Shown: positions 42,913 through 51,154, numbered from the stretch's first letter. The stretch is 64,000 bases of DNA from Dactylosporangium vinaceum (GCF_019904175.1 NZ_CP061913.1:6696001-6760000), one strand, 5' to 3'. Made by a program: numbers and translations. The notes: generated from the sequence alone by a model not told the origin.

Positions 42913-43866
42913 ATGACACGCAAAGCCAGCGACATCACCGTTCCCGACCTCTCCGGCCGCCTGGCCGTGGTCACCGGCGCGAGCGACGGCGTCGGCCTCG
43001 GCCTGGCCACCCACCTCGCGGCCGCCGGCGCCGAGGTGATCCTCCCGGTGCGCGATCCGGGCAAGGGCGAAGCCGCGATCGCCGGGATCCGGCGGTCGTA
43101 CCCCCGGGCCGTCGTCTCACTGCGCGAGCTGGACCTGGCCTCGCTCGACTCGGTCGCCGCGCTCGGGACCGTGCTGCGCGCCGAGAACCGCCCGATCCAC
43201 ATCCTGGTCAACAACGCCGGCGTCATGACCCCGCCGGGGCGCCGGCGCACCGCCGACGGGTTCGAGCTGCAGTTCGGCACCAACCACCTGGGCCACTTCG
43301 CCCTCGTCGGGCACCTGCTGCCCCTGCTGCGGGCCGGCCGCGCGCGGGTCACCGCGCAGCTCAGCATCGCCGCGCGGCAGGGCACCATCAACTGGGACGA
43401 CCTGCAGTGGGAGCGCTCCTACGACGGGATGAAGGCCTACGTCCAGTCGAAGATCGCACTCGGGCTCTTCGGGCTCGAGCTGCAGCGGAGAAGTACCGCC
43501 GAGCACTGGGGTATCACCAGCAACATCGCGCATCCCGGCGTCGCCGCCACCAACCTGCTCAAGGCGCAGCCGGGCCTGGGCCGCCCGCAGGCCACCATCG
43601 GCGGCCGGCTCATCCAGGCCCTCGGCAGCCGGGGCATCCTGGTCGGCACCCCCGACAGCGCCGCGCTCCCGGCCCTGTACGCCGCCACCGCACCGCAGGC
43701 GCACGGTGGCCGCATGTACGGCCCGGGCGGCTTCCAGCACCTCGCCGGCGCCCCGGTCGAGCAGCCCGTCTACGCCCCGCTGCGCAGCGAGGACGACGCC
43801 CGCCGGGTGTGGGAGATCTCCGAGTCCCTCACCCACGTCGGCATCGGCCGGGCCCCGGCGGCCTGA
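42913..43866 (+). CDS. short-chain dehydrogenase/reductase (SDR)
   Basis: A 317-residue NAD(P)-dependent oxidoreductase. The cofactor motif is VVTGASDGVGLGLA, followed by LVNNAGVM. The catalytic Ser lies in TAQLSIAARQG and the Tyr/Lys pair in KAYVQSKIALG. The length and sequence place it near retinol-dehydrogenase-like SDRs of actinobacteria; the substrate is unknown. GAGGG lies 2-3 nt before the ATG, a short spacing. It is divergent from the MmyB-type regulator, its likely repressor. Confidence 0.93.
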   Translation: MTRKASDITVPDLSGRLAVVTGASDGVGLGLATHLAAAGAEVILPVRDPGKGEAAIAGIRRSYPRAVVSLRELDLASLDSVAALGTVLRAENRPIHILVNNAGVMTPPGRRRTADGFELQFGTNHLGHFALVGHLLPLLRAGRARVTAQLSIAARQGTINWDDLQWERSYDGMKAYVQSKIALGLFGLELQRRSTAEHWGITSNIAHPGVAATNLLKAQPGLGRPQATIGGRLIQALGSRGILVGTPDSAALPALYAATAPQAHGGRMYGPGGFQHLAGAPVEQPVYAPLRSEDDARRVWEISESLTHVGIGRAPAA

Positions 43867-43942
43867 CCCCGGCGCCGCCAGCGCCCGCCGCCGGCCGCCG
43901 ACACCGGCGATCCGGGGGACAGCCGGGCGGCGGTCGCCGGCG

Positions 43943-43948
43943 TACGCT
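43943..43948 (+). promoter_or_regulatory. -10 box for the ubiquitin-like/DUF4132 operon
   Basis: TACGCT stands 7 nt before GTG 43956, which fits a leaderless transcript and decides the start codon (a second in-frame ATG is at 43962). The 75 nt before it, after the SDR gene, are GC-rich with no other feature seen. Confidence 0.5.
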
Positions 43949-43955
43949 CCCGGCT

Positions 43956-44279
43956 GTGCTCATGACCATCCACGACGAGACGGCGACGGGCCGGGTCCTC
44001 GGCTCGCTGGAGCTGGACCTGCCGGCCGCGCTGACGCTGCGTGAGCTGATCCGGCTGCGGGTCCGGGAGGAGGTCGCCCGGCACAACGCCCAGGCCGCCT
44101 CCGCCGCCGAGCGGGTCGACTGGGAGCCGCCGGCCGGCGCCGCCGTGGCCGCGTTCGGCCGCAACGCGTTCTTCGTCCTCGTCGGTGACCGGCAGGTCGA
44201 GGACCTCGACGCGCCGCTTACCCTCGACGAGGCGTCGCGGGTCGCGTTCGTCCGCCTCGTGCCGCTGGTCGGCGGATGA
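43956..44279 (+). CDS. ubiquitin/MoaD-like beta-grasp protein with C-terminal Gly-Gly
   Basis: A 107-residue protein. Two N-terminal strands (LMTIHDETATGRVLGSLELD) are followed by a helix (LTLRELIRLRVREEVARHNA). The last 38 residues, FFVLVGDRQVEDLDAPLTLD then EASRVAFVRLVPLVGG, match the end of MoaD/ThiS proteins: a VGDRQV strand, an L-D-x-P-L turn, a V-x-F-V-x-L-V-P strand and a terminal Gly-Gly. In MoaD, ThiS and ubiquitin that diglycine is activated or conjugated. No E1 or MoeB is adjacent. The stop overlaps the ATG of the DUF4132 gene (ATGA), so the two proteins are made together. The beta-grasp assignment is inference from pattern, the Gly-Gly end is seen. Confidence 0.8.
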   Translation: MLMTIHDETATGRVLGSLELDLPAALTLRELIRLRVREEVARHNAQAASAAERVDWEPPAGAAVAAFGRNAFFVLVGDRQVEDLDAPLTLDEASRVAFVRLVPLVGG

Positions 44280-46612
44280 CCGCCTTCGACCTGCCGGACA
44301 CCCGCCTGGTGGGCCCGCAGGACGCCGAGCACTTCCGGCGCACCGTGGTGCCCGGCCTGAGCGACGAGCAGGTCCGCTGGGCCACGATCCACCTCGCCGA
44401 GCGGGCGGCGGCGGCCGACAACTGGTACATGGACGACGGCCGTCTCCTGCCGGCGCTGGCGACCCGGCGGCCCGCCTGGTCCGCGGCCGAGGTCGCCCGG
44501 CTGTTCGACCTCGGCCTGCAGGCCACGCCGTACTCCGTCGTGACGGTCCTGCGGGTCGCGGCCAGCGCCGCCGAGACGCTCGACCCGGCCGAGCGCCGAG
44601 GCCTCGCCGGGCGCATCCGGGCGGCCCGGCAGCGGGTCGACGAGCCCACCTACAGCGAGGCCGGCGAGCGGGTGCGGCTGCACTCCCGGCTGACCGCCCT
44701 CGCCGAGTCCGCGGACGGCTCCCCCAACGTCTGGCTCGGCCGCATGCACGTCGAGGACGGCTGGAGCCGCGCCGCCGTCGACCTCCTGGGCCGGGCCGCG
44801 GCCGGCGCCGACCCGGAGGCCGTCCGGGACCTCCTCGACCATGCGCAGGCCCTCGCGTCCGGCCCGCGCCCGACCAGGGCGTGGCTGGGCGGGGCGGCTG
44901 CGCTGCTCGACGGCCGGCCCGGCCTGCTCGCCCTCGTGCACGACCTCCTCGAGCTCGCCCACACGTGCCCCCCGGCGCTGACGCGGGCCTACGGCAGCCA
45001 CTACCCGGTCCGCGTCGGGCCGGACAGCGCCGGCCTGGTGCGCGGGCTGCTCTGGTCGGCGCAGGTGGGCGGAGCGCCCTGGCTGGTCCCGCTGGCGCTC
45101 GCGCTGGCCCCGACGCTCGGCGAGCCCAAGGCGCTCAACGCGTGCTACGCGGTCCTGGGCCGCCGGGCCGACGCCGACGCGATCGCCGCACTGGTCCGGC
45201 TGCAGCGCGGCACCCGCCACCGCGGCAAGCTCAAGCAGATCGCCGCCGCCCTCGACGAGGCCGCCACCACCGCCGGCGTGAGCCGCGGCGAGCTCACCGA
45301 GCTGACCATCCCCGACTGCGGCCTCGACGGGCGGCGGGAGCGGCGCATGTCGTCCGGCGGCGTGACCGCCGTGCTCGCCGTCGACGGGCGGGCTCGGGTC
45401 CGCGTGACGTGGGAGCAGGCCGGCACGCGCACGACGAAGCCGCCGCCCGGCACGGACGCGGCGCTCACCGCCGAGGTCCGCGGCGCCACCACCGAGCTGA
45501 AGAAGGCCCTCGCCGGCGAGAAGGAGCGCCTGGAGGACCTGCTCGCCGAGGACCGCGAGTGGACGTTTCCCATCTGGCGGCGGCGGTACCTCGAGCAGCC
45601 CGTCACGGCACCGCTCGCCGAACGTCTCCTGTGGACGGTGCAGGACGGCGGGCACCGGCGGACCGTCCTGCCGGCCACGCACGACGGCCCGATCGAGGCG
45701 GGCGACGCGGCGACGGTGCGGCTGTGGCACCCGGTCGACGCCGACCCCGCGCAGGTGCGGGCCTGGCGCGAGCACATCCTCGCCGTGGAGCTGCCGCAGC
45801 CGTTCAAGCAGGCGTTCCGCGAGATCTACGTGCTGACCCCGGCCGAGGAGGAGACCGCCGGCTACTCCAACCGGTTCGCCGCCCACGTCCTGCGCTACCA
45901 CCAGGCGTACGCGCTCATGAAGCAGCGCCGCTGGGGCGGCAACTACCTCGGCGGCTGGGACGGCGGCTACAGCGGCGAGGCGAAGCGCGAGTTCCCGGCG
46001 GCCGCCCTGACCGCCGTCTTCCACCACGAGCAGGCGGGCGACGGCAACCGCGGCGACACCGTCGAGTACTGCACGACCGACCGGGTCCGCTTCGAACGCG
46101 GCCGCGCCCGCACCCGCGAGGAGGTCCCCCTGGCCGACGTACCGCGCCGGGTCTTCAGCGAGGCCATGCGCGACGTCGACCTGTTCGTGGGCGTCACCTC
46201 GATCGCCACCGACCCGACCTGGGCCGACCGCGGCCCCGAGGACGACCGGTTCGAATACTGGCAACGCTTCGCCTTCGGCGTGCTGACCGCCAACGGCCAG
46301 GTCCGCCGCCAGGTCATCGAGCACCTGCTGCCGAAGCTGAAGATCCGCGACAGGGCCCGGCTGGACGGCAACTACCTGGTCGTCGACGGCCGGCGCCACA
46401 CGTACCGCATCCACATCGGCAGCGGCAACATCCTCATGTCCCCGAACGACCGCTACCTGTGCATCGTCCCCTCGTCGAGGCCCAAGCCGGCGGGCGTGCG
46501 CTTCCTACCTTTCGAGGGCGACGAGATGCTGTCCGTCGTCCTGTCCAAGGCCCTCCTGCTGGCCGACGACCACAAGATCACCGACCCGTCCATCCTGCGC
46601 CAGCTCGGATGA
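44276..46612 (+). CDS. DUF4132 (MolR-like) large protein with C-terminal DUF7737-like domain
   Basis: A 778-residue soluble protein. The N-terminal half is helical, HEAT-like (DLLDHAQALASGPRPTRAWL, LALAPTLGEPKALNACYAVL). The middle holds the DUF4132 core (TFPIWRRRYLEQPVTAPLAE, LLWTVQDGGHRRTVLPA, VELPQPFKQAFREIYVLTPA). The C-terminus has the segment LDGNYLVVDGRRHTYRIHIG, SGNILMSPNDRYLCIVP, a DUF7737-like end. E. coli relatives are named MolR after molybdate regulation, but the biochemical role is not known. Its start overlaps the ubiquitin-like gene, strongly suggesting a functional pair. No P-loop or adenylation motif is visible, so it is not an obvious E1. Confidence 0.85.
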   Translation: MTAFDLPDTRLVGPQDAEHFRRTVVPGLSDEQVRWATIHLAERAAAADNWYMDDGRLLPALATRRPAWSAAEVARLFDLGLQATPYSVVTVLRVAASAAETLDPAERRGLAGRIRAARQRVDEPTYSEAGERVRLHSRLTALAESADGSPNVWLGRMHVEDGWSRAAVDLLGRAAAGADPEAVRDLLDHAQALASGPRPTRAWLGGAAALLDGRPGLLALVHDLLELAHTCPPALTRAYGSHYPVRVGPDSAGLVRGLLWSAQVGGAPWLVPLALALAPTLGEPKALNACYAVLGRRADADAIAALVRLQRGTRHRGKLKQIAAALDEAATTAGVSRGELTELTIPDCGLDGRRERRMSSGGVTAVLAVDGRARVRVTWEQAGTRTTKPPPGTDAALTAEVRGATTELKKALAGEKERLEDLLAEDREWTFPIWRRRYLEQPVTAPLAERLLWTVQDGGHRRTVLPATHDGPIEAGDAATVRLWHPVDADPAQVRAWREHILAVELPQPFKQAFREIYVLTPAEEETAGYSNRFAAHVLRYHQAYALMKQRRWGGNYLGGWDGGYSGEAKREFPAAALTAVFHHEQAGDGNRGDTVEYCTTDRVRFERGRARTREEVPLADVPRRVFSEAMRDVDLFVGVTSIATDPTWADRGPEDDRFEYWQRFAFGVLTANGQVRRQVIEHLLPKLKIRDRARLDGNYLVVDGRRHTYRIHIGSGNILMSPNDRYLCIVPSSRPKPAGVRFLPFEGDEMLSVVLSKALLLADDHKITDPSILRQLG

Positions 46613-46754
46613 CGTCCGCCGCGTAACCACCCACGCAGCACGACGCTTGACGCACCACGCAGCGCAAGCCGCCATGTGCCGTGTGCGATGCGTCAGCGCG
46701 GTCGTCGTGCCGTCAGCTCCCGAACGAGGTGGCCCGCCGGCCGTCCGCCGCGGC

Positions 46755-46806
46755 CCACCAACCGGAGTTGGAGACCGGCCCGGTCCACCAGCCGGAGTTG
46801 GAGACC
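46755..46806 (+). repeat. tandem direct repeat, 22-bp unit with 30-bp period
   Basis: CCACCAACCGGAGTTGGAGACC (46755-46776) recurs at 46785-46806 with one change. The plus-strand frame that continues into the NRPS fragment reads HQPELETGPVHQPELETSAD, a 10-residue period. The minus strand reads SNSGWWTGPVSNSGWW. Its meaning is unknown. Confidence 0.75.
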
Positions 46807-46920
46807 TCGGCCGACCGCAGCGGCCCGGCGGCCGGACCGGCGACGACCTTGACGCAGTCGCCGGCCGAGGTGGCCACGGCGACCGAGCCGGCGGACATCA
46901 GCAGCGCCGTCCAGTTGCCG

Positions 46921-47136
46921 CAGGAGCAGGTCCACGCGGCAGCGCGGCGCTTGGCAAGCCGCCGGGCCGAGCGCGGTGTCGGGCCCGGGCACGTGATCGG
47001 CCGGTGCGCGGAGCGTGGCCGGCCCCGGCCGATCGGGCTCCTGGCCATAGTGCGGACCGGCGCGGCGTACCTGCCGTTCGACCCGCAGTACCCCACACAG
47101 CGAATCCGGTTCATGGTCATCGACGCTACGCCCGGC
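46921..47136 (+). pseudogene. fragment of a nonribosomal peptide synthetase adenylation domain
   Basis: About 72 residues read as an adenylation-domain N-terminal part: AARRLASRRAERGVGPGHVI, then GRCAERGRPRPIGLLAIVRT, then GAAYLPFDPQYPTQRIRFMV and IDATPG. The GAAYLPxDPxYPxxRI stretch is the A2 core motif. No condensation, carrier or later adenylation motifs flank it, and there is no start signal, so it is a relic of a deleted or rearranged NRPS gene beside an integrated element. Confidence 0.8.
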
Positions 47137-47415
47137 CTCGGTTCTGTGCACATCGATTTCTTGTGGGCTTGTCAAGCGTGCTCGGCTGCATCGGGTACGC
47201 GGGCTTGCCGCACGACTCCGACGCCAACCGCGACGAGAACGCCGTCGTCCGACACGCTCCGAACGACGGGACCAACAGGTGGTTCGGCATCTGGAGGAGC
47301 GCCCCAGCCTGCTGCCCACGAGCCAATGAGACTCGACCGCCCGACCGTTGACATCCGATGGAGGGTCACATCCAGCAGCAGCCAACAGGCGCAACGGATG
47401 CACGCTCATGCTTGA

Positions 47416-47427
47416 TATGCAGGTAAT
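47416..47427 (+). repeat. left terminal inverted repeat
   Basis: TATGCAGGTAAT, followed within a few bases by a CCTT that also recurs in inverse at the right end. It lies 53 nt upstream of the GAGGGG Shine-Dalgarno of recombinase A. Confidence 0.72.
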
Positions 47428-47480
47428 TCTCCTTCATCTTCGGCTGGTTTGTGCCGATAGGTCGGTAGAGGGGTTCCTGT

Positions 47481-48599
47481 ATGTCGTGGAGTGCTCTGCG
47501 CCTGGTTCGGTCACGGGACGCTGCGGGCGATCTTGTCGTGCGGTTCGGTGTGGCGGTGCTGGATACGTATCTGGAGTTTCTGGCGGTGCGGTCGCGGTCG
47601 AATACGGTGGCGGCGGTCGCGTATGACCTGAAGGTGTTCTTCGCCGTGGTTGGTAAGCCGCCGCGGCGGGTCGTCGCGGCGGACGTGCTGGCGTTCGTCA
47701 CGGCGCAGTATGCCGGCGGCCCGGCGCGGCGGCTGCAGATAGCCGGCGGGAAGGGCGGCGTTTCGGCCCGGACGGTCCGGCGGCGGCTGTCGAGTGTGTC
47801 GGGGCTGTTCGCGTTCCTGCATGTGCGCGGTGATGTCGCGGTGAACCCGGTGCCGCGGGGGCTGCCGACCCGGCGGGAACAGCAACGCCCGCGGCAGGGC
47901 GTGCCGCTGGTCCGCACGCCGCGCACGTTGCCGCGGATTCTGGAGCCGGGTCAGGTTGATGCGCTGCTGGCGGCGCTGCGGACGCACCGGGACCGGGCGA
48001 TGGTCGAGGCAATGGTGCTGGGCGGGCTGCGTCGCTGCGAGGTTCTTGGACTGCGGCTGCAGGATCTGCACGTGGCGGCGCGACGGGTGTTCATCGCTGC
48101 AGGGAAGGGCGGTCATCAGCGGCAGATTCCGGTCTCCGGCCGGTTTTTCGCCTCGGTCGCGGCATATTTGGATCGTGAACGGCCGCTGGAGGCGAATACC
48201 GATCGTCTGTTTGTGGTCCTCAAGGGCCAGCGGCGGGGCCGGCCGCTGTCGCCGGCGGGCGTGGATCAGATCCTCGACTCCGCCCGTGTCCGGGCCGGGC
48301 TGGGTCAGGCCACGTGTCACCAGCTGCGGCATACCTGCCTGCCCCGGCTGCGGGAGGCCGGGATGGCCCTCGAAGCAGTGCAGGCCCAGACCGGGCATGC
48401 CTCGATCGAGTCGACGCGTATCTACCTGCACCTGGCCGACGACTGGCTGGCGTCGCAGTACCGGCGCGCAGCCGAAGCCATCGACGCGCAACTGCTGTCT
48501 GGTGCACTGCTGCCCGGCGAGCTGCCGGCGTTCCGCGGCCCTCATCATGGTGCAGGAACAGACCAACGTGTGTCTGTTGTGGACGGAGACTATTCGTGA
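47481..48599 (+). CDS. tyrosine recombinase/integrase (first of pair)
   Basis: A 372-residue tyrosine recombinase. The N-terminal SAM-like core-binding domain (about 25-130) includes YLEFLAVRSRSNTVAAVAYD. Catalytic residues are present: Arg I in GLRRCEVLGLR, the His-x-x-Arg box in CHQLRHTCLPRL, the second His in TGHASIESTR and the nucleophile Tyr in RIYLHLADDW. GAGGGG lies 7 nt before the ATG. The stop overlaps the second recombinase start, so the two act as a pair, probably as a heteromeric strand-exchange complex. Confidence 0.92.
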   Translation: MSWSALRLVRSRDAAGDLVVRFGVAVLDTYLEFLAVRSRSNTVAAVAYDLKVFFAVVGKPPRRVVAADVLAFVTAQYAGGPARRLQIAGGKGGVSARTVRRRLSSVSGLFAFLHVRGDVAVNPVPRGLPTRREQQRPRQGVPLVRTPRTLPRILEPGQVDALLAALRTHRDRAMVEAMVLGGLRRCEVLGLRLQDLHVAARRVFIAAGKGGHQRQIPVSGRFFASVAAYLDRERPLEANTDRLFVVLKGQRRGRPLSPAGVDQILDSARVRAGLGQATCHQLRHTCLPRLREAGMALEAVQAQTGHASIESTRIYLHLADDWLASQYRRAAEAIDAQLLSGALLPGELPAFRGPHHGAGTDQRVSVVDGDYS

Positions 48600-49840
48600 C
48601 CGGCGTGCTCCGGCTGCCCGGCTGGGATCAACTCGCCGCGTCCGCCCCGGACATTGCCGCGCCGATGCGACGCTATCTGCTGCAGCTGACCGCCATCCTG
48701 CGCCCGGGCAGTGTCGGCGGCGCCGATCTTGCCCTGCGCTCGCTGGCCGCGTTTCTCGCCGAGCAGGCGCCGGAAGTCCGGTTCATCGCCGACATCCGTC
48801 GCCACCATATCGAGGACTTCCGCACCTGGCTGGCCGCCCGGCCCGGCCAGCGCAGCACCCGGGTTACCCCGGCGACGCTTGCGCACCGGCTCGGCACGCT
48901 GCGGATGTTCTTCGTGCGGATCAGTGACTGGGACTGGCCCGAAGCGCCGGCCCGGGTGCCGATCATTCCCGCCGATCTGCCCCGCCAGGACCATCCCCTG
49001 CCCAAAGCCCTCGACGACCCGGCCGCGGCGAAGCTGCTCCGCGCGGCCCGCAACGATCCCAGGATGCTCACCCGGGTCGTGGTGGAAGTGTTACTGCGCA
49101 CTGGTTTACGCGTCGGTGAGTTCACCGCGCTGCGCGCCGACGCGGTCATGCTCATCGGTGCTGCGCACTGGCTGCACGTCCCGGTCGGCAAACTCCACGA
49201 AGACCGCTACCTACCCCTGCACCCGCACCTGGTCACCCTCATCGACGAATACCGCACCGCCCACGTCGCACCGGACAACCCCCTGCTACTGCCCCGAGAG
49301 AGCGGTGCCGCACTGGACCGGCACACCGTCACCCGCCTGATCAACAAGGCCGGCACCACCGCCGGTCTGTCGCACATCCATCCGCACCAGCTGCGGCACA
49401 CCCTGGCCACCCAGGCCATCAATCGCGGCATGACCCTCGAAGCCATCGCCGCCCTGCTCGGCCACCGCAGCCTCGACATGACCCTGCGCTACGCCAAAAT
49501 CGCCAACCGCACCGTCGCCGACGAATACTTCGCCGTCACCGAGAAAGTCGAATCCCTTTACCAGCAAGGCAAACCCCTACCGGCCGACACCATCGGCCCG
49601 CGCATGGCCCGGCTCCGCCGCGAACACCACCGCCTCCTCGGCAACGGCTACTGCACCCGCCCACCCGAACTCGACTGCGCCTTCGAAGCCATCTGCGAAA
49701 CCTGCACCTACTTCCAAACCAGCATCGAGTTCCGGCCGACCCTGCAACGCCAACACGACCACGCCGCCGAACACCACCAAACCCACCGCGCGAACCTGTT
49801 CAACCAACTCCTGACCCGCCTCGACGACCAAGCATCCTGA
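48596..49840 (+). CDS. tyrosine recombinase/integrase (second of pair) with C-terminal Cys cluster
   Basis: A 414-residue tyrosine recombinase. The core-binding domain spans about 20-130. Catalytic residues are Arg in LLRTGLRVGEF, HxxR in HPHQLRHTLATQ, His in LLGHRSLDMT and Tyr in LRYAKIANRT. The C-terminal 90 residues add a cysteine group, CTRPPELDC then CETCTYF, likely a zinc-binding element as in some TnpB-type transposon recombinases. The GTG at 48596 overlaps the upstream stop. Codon choice late in the gene shows more A/C-ending codons than the host genes around it. Confidence 0.92.
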   Translation: MTGVLRLPGWDQLAASAPDIAAPMRRYLLQLTAILRPGSVGGADLALRSLAAFLAEQAPEVRFIADIRRHHIEDFRTWLAARPGQRSTRVTPATLAHRLGTLRMFFVRISDWDWPEAPARVPIIPADLPRQDHPLPKALDDPAAAKLLRAARNDPRMLTRVVVEVLLRTGLRVGEFTALRADAVMLIGAAHWLHVPVGKLHEDRYLPLHPHLVTLIDEYRTAHVAPDNPLLLPRESGAALDRHTVTRLINKAGTTAGLSHIHPHQLRHTLATQAINRGMTLEAIAALLGHRSLDMTLRYAKIANRTVADEYFAVTEKVESLYQQGKPLPADTIGPRMARLRREHHRLLGNGYCTRPPELDCAFEAICETCTYFQTSIEFRPTLQRQHDHAAEHHQTHRANLFNQLLTRLDDQAS

Positions 49841-49867
49841 CCACGGCACCGAGAGGCCAACCAACCC

Positions 49868-50098
49868 ATGCCCGACATCACCGTCACCCACAACCACACC
49901 GCCGAACTCGCCGAACTCCTCGAGTTCATCAACACCTGGCTCACCAGTGACTACCACCTGCTCAACGCCTCGCTGCACCAGTTCGTCGGCCACCCCGCCT
50001 ACCACATCGACCGGCTCAAAGCCGACCTTGCCAAATTCGCCCTCCTCCTCGGCGGCGCCCCTGACACCCTCACCGAACCCCACCAACCCGATCTCTAG
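49868..50098 (+). CDS. small accessory protein of the recombinase element
   Basis: A 76-residue acidic, His/Leu-rich protein: MPDITVTHNHTAELAELLEF and INTWLTSDYHLLNASLHQFV, probably all-helical. It lies 27 nt after the second recombinase with GAGAGG 8 nt before the ATG and ends 15 nt before the right inverted repeat, so it belongs to the element. By position it resembles TnpC of Tn554-type transposons, which influences transposition frequency or orientation; sequence similarity to TnpC was not established. Confidence 0.75.
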   Translation: MPDITVTHNHTAELAELLEFINTWLTSDYHLLNASLHQFVGHPAYHIDRLKADLAKFALLLGGAPDTLTEPHQPDL

Positions 50099-50113
50099 AT
50101 CAACTTGACAAGG

Positions 50114-50125
50114 ATTACCTGCATA
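50114..50125 (-). repeat. right terminal inverted repeat
   Basis: ATTACCTGCATA is the perfect complement of the left end and is preceded by AAGG, the inverse of CCTT near the left end. Confidence 0.72.
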
Positions 50126-50386
50126 ATGCCGATGAGCGGACACACGCATACCGGACAATTGATCTTCCCTGGCCGACCGTCGGTGAATATCGACCCATCG
50201 GACGAATGGGTCCGACCTAACTCCTAGAACGATAGGTGCCCGTCGCTCGAAATCATTCTGTCGATTAGACGTAGGGTCTAGGATTTCCGTCCCATTAACT
50301 ATGGACCCAGCCCAGAGCCTGCTGGGTCCGTAGCTCTTGTGGCCGTCTTGACACCATCTCACCATCGTTTCATCAGCGGAGAGAAG
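50126..50386 (+). other. AT-richer non-coding stretch with two hairpins
   Basis: No gene is seen. Two perfect stem-loops occur: GACCCAT/ATGGGTC (50192-50212, 7-nt loop) and GGACCCAGC/GCTGGGTCC (50303-50329, 9-nt loop). Both arms share a GACCCA core, so they could pair alternatively. The second hairpin ends 57 nt before the next gene and might act as a terminator or leader structure. Confidence 0.5.
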
Positions 50387-50965
50387 ATGCAATCTTTCGC
50401 CAAACTTCCGGCGATGTTGGTTCGATATGAACCAACACCCAGTCCGAACCCCGCCTCAGCGCCTCCTGGGAGTGGACTAGATTGGTGGCAAATTGTAGTT
50501 GCTGCCGGTGTTGTTGTCGGATTGGTCGTCGGAATTGTGCAGGTTGTATTTTGGGTTCAAGATCGCCGAACTCGGCGCGAGCAGCAACGACTGTTTGAAA
50601 TTATTGGAAATCAACTGAATGCCGAGCGCGCTAGGGTCGAGGCGGTGCAGTCAACCGCGCTAGTCGCGGAGCTGCGAGCGCAGATTGAGCGAGATCTCCC
50701 AGCGGAAGCACGCCGTGTCCATCTTTCGGAACGACTGCAAAGTCTTGCGCGTAGTATTACGGCAGACTTTGAAGAGTATCAACAAATTGAGAAAGAAATG
50801 GCGCAAACAGCGAGCGCCTCTCCGCTGCACGAGCAAGTGCGTAGCGTGGTAGAGCAAGCAATCCTGCCTGCTCGGCAAATGGACCGCCGACGGGATCGGT
50901 TCGTTCTAATCATGCTGGACCTATTGGCGGCGAGCACCCTACAGCTACGACTCATTGAATTATGA
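50387..50965 (+). CDS. single-pass membrane protein with cytosolic coiled coil, AT-richer
   Basis: A 192-residue protein. After a Pro/Ser-rich N-terminus comes one membrane helix (WQIVVAAGVVVGLVVGIVQV), then a charged helical region likely to form a coiled coil (RRTRREQQRLFEIIGNQLNA, ERLQSLARSITADFEEYQQI) and a hydrophobic C-terminus. GGAGAG (50378-50383) precedes the ATG. Base composition and codon use are visibly more AT-rich than neighbouring genes, suggesting recent transfer. No family is recognised; phage- or defence-related membrane anchors look similar but nothing specific supports that. Confidence 0.65.
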   Translation: MQSFAKLPAMLVRYEPTPSPNPASAPPGSGLDWWQIVVAAGVVVGLVVGIVQVVFWVQDRRTRREQQRLFEIIGNQLNAERARVEAVQSTALVAELRAQIERDLPAEARRVHLSERLQSLARSITADFEEYQQIEKEMAQTASASPLHEQVRSVVEQAILPARQMDRRRDRFVLIMLDLLAASTLQLRLIEL

Positions 50966-51154
50966 TCGACTCTACTCGGCTATCTTTACCGGGACTCTGC
51001 TCTGGAGCGTAGTAGCACTTGTGGCTGGATACGTGCTCCGCTGGTCGGAAGCAAAGTCGCTGAGGCGTAACCGTCTGCTCCGCGTGGCATCCTTACAGCA
51101 CATTGGGGCGACGACACGGCCACCCAAGCCTACGCAAACTGTCATAATCCGAAC

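Larger units (their letters stand above)
46613..47415. other. gene-poor stretch before the mobile element
   Basis: No intact gene is supported here. The stretch contains a tandem 22-bp repeat (46755-46806) and a fragment of an NRPS adenylation domain (46921-47136), listed separately. Long open frames on both strands have no start signal or recognisable homology outside that fragment. Base composition falls towards the right end, near the element. Confidence 0.6.
47416..50125 (+). mobile_element. 2.7-kb element with two tyrosine recombinases, a small protein and 12-bp inverted ends
   Basis: The element is bounded by TATGCAGGTAAT (47416-47427) and its exact complement ATTACCTGCATA (50114-50125). 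Inside, three genes run left to right with no other cargo: recombinase A (47481-48599), recombinase B (48596-49840, GTGA overlap) and a small protein (49868-50098). The layout recalls Tn554-type tnpA-tnpB-tnpC transposons, which also use paired tyrosine recombinases. No clear flanking direct duplication is seen, which is expected for tyrosine-recombinase elements. The left end lies in decayed NRPS DNA. Confidence 0.78.

Noticed and set aside
46713..47153. Minus-strand frame ending in repeated SNSGWW, considered as a RiPP precursor
   Set aside because: No leader, start signal or modifying enzyme is adjacent, and the opposite strand carries a clear NRPS fragment.
50303..50340. Hairpin followed by GTAGCTC considered as a tRNA fragment or T-box
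   Set aside because: There is no T-loop, CCA end, specifier loop or antiterminator; it is listed only as a hairpin.
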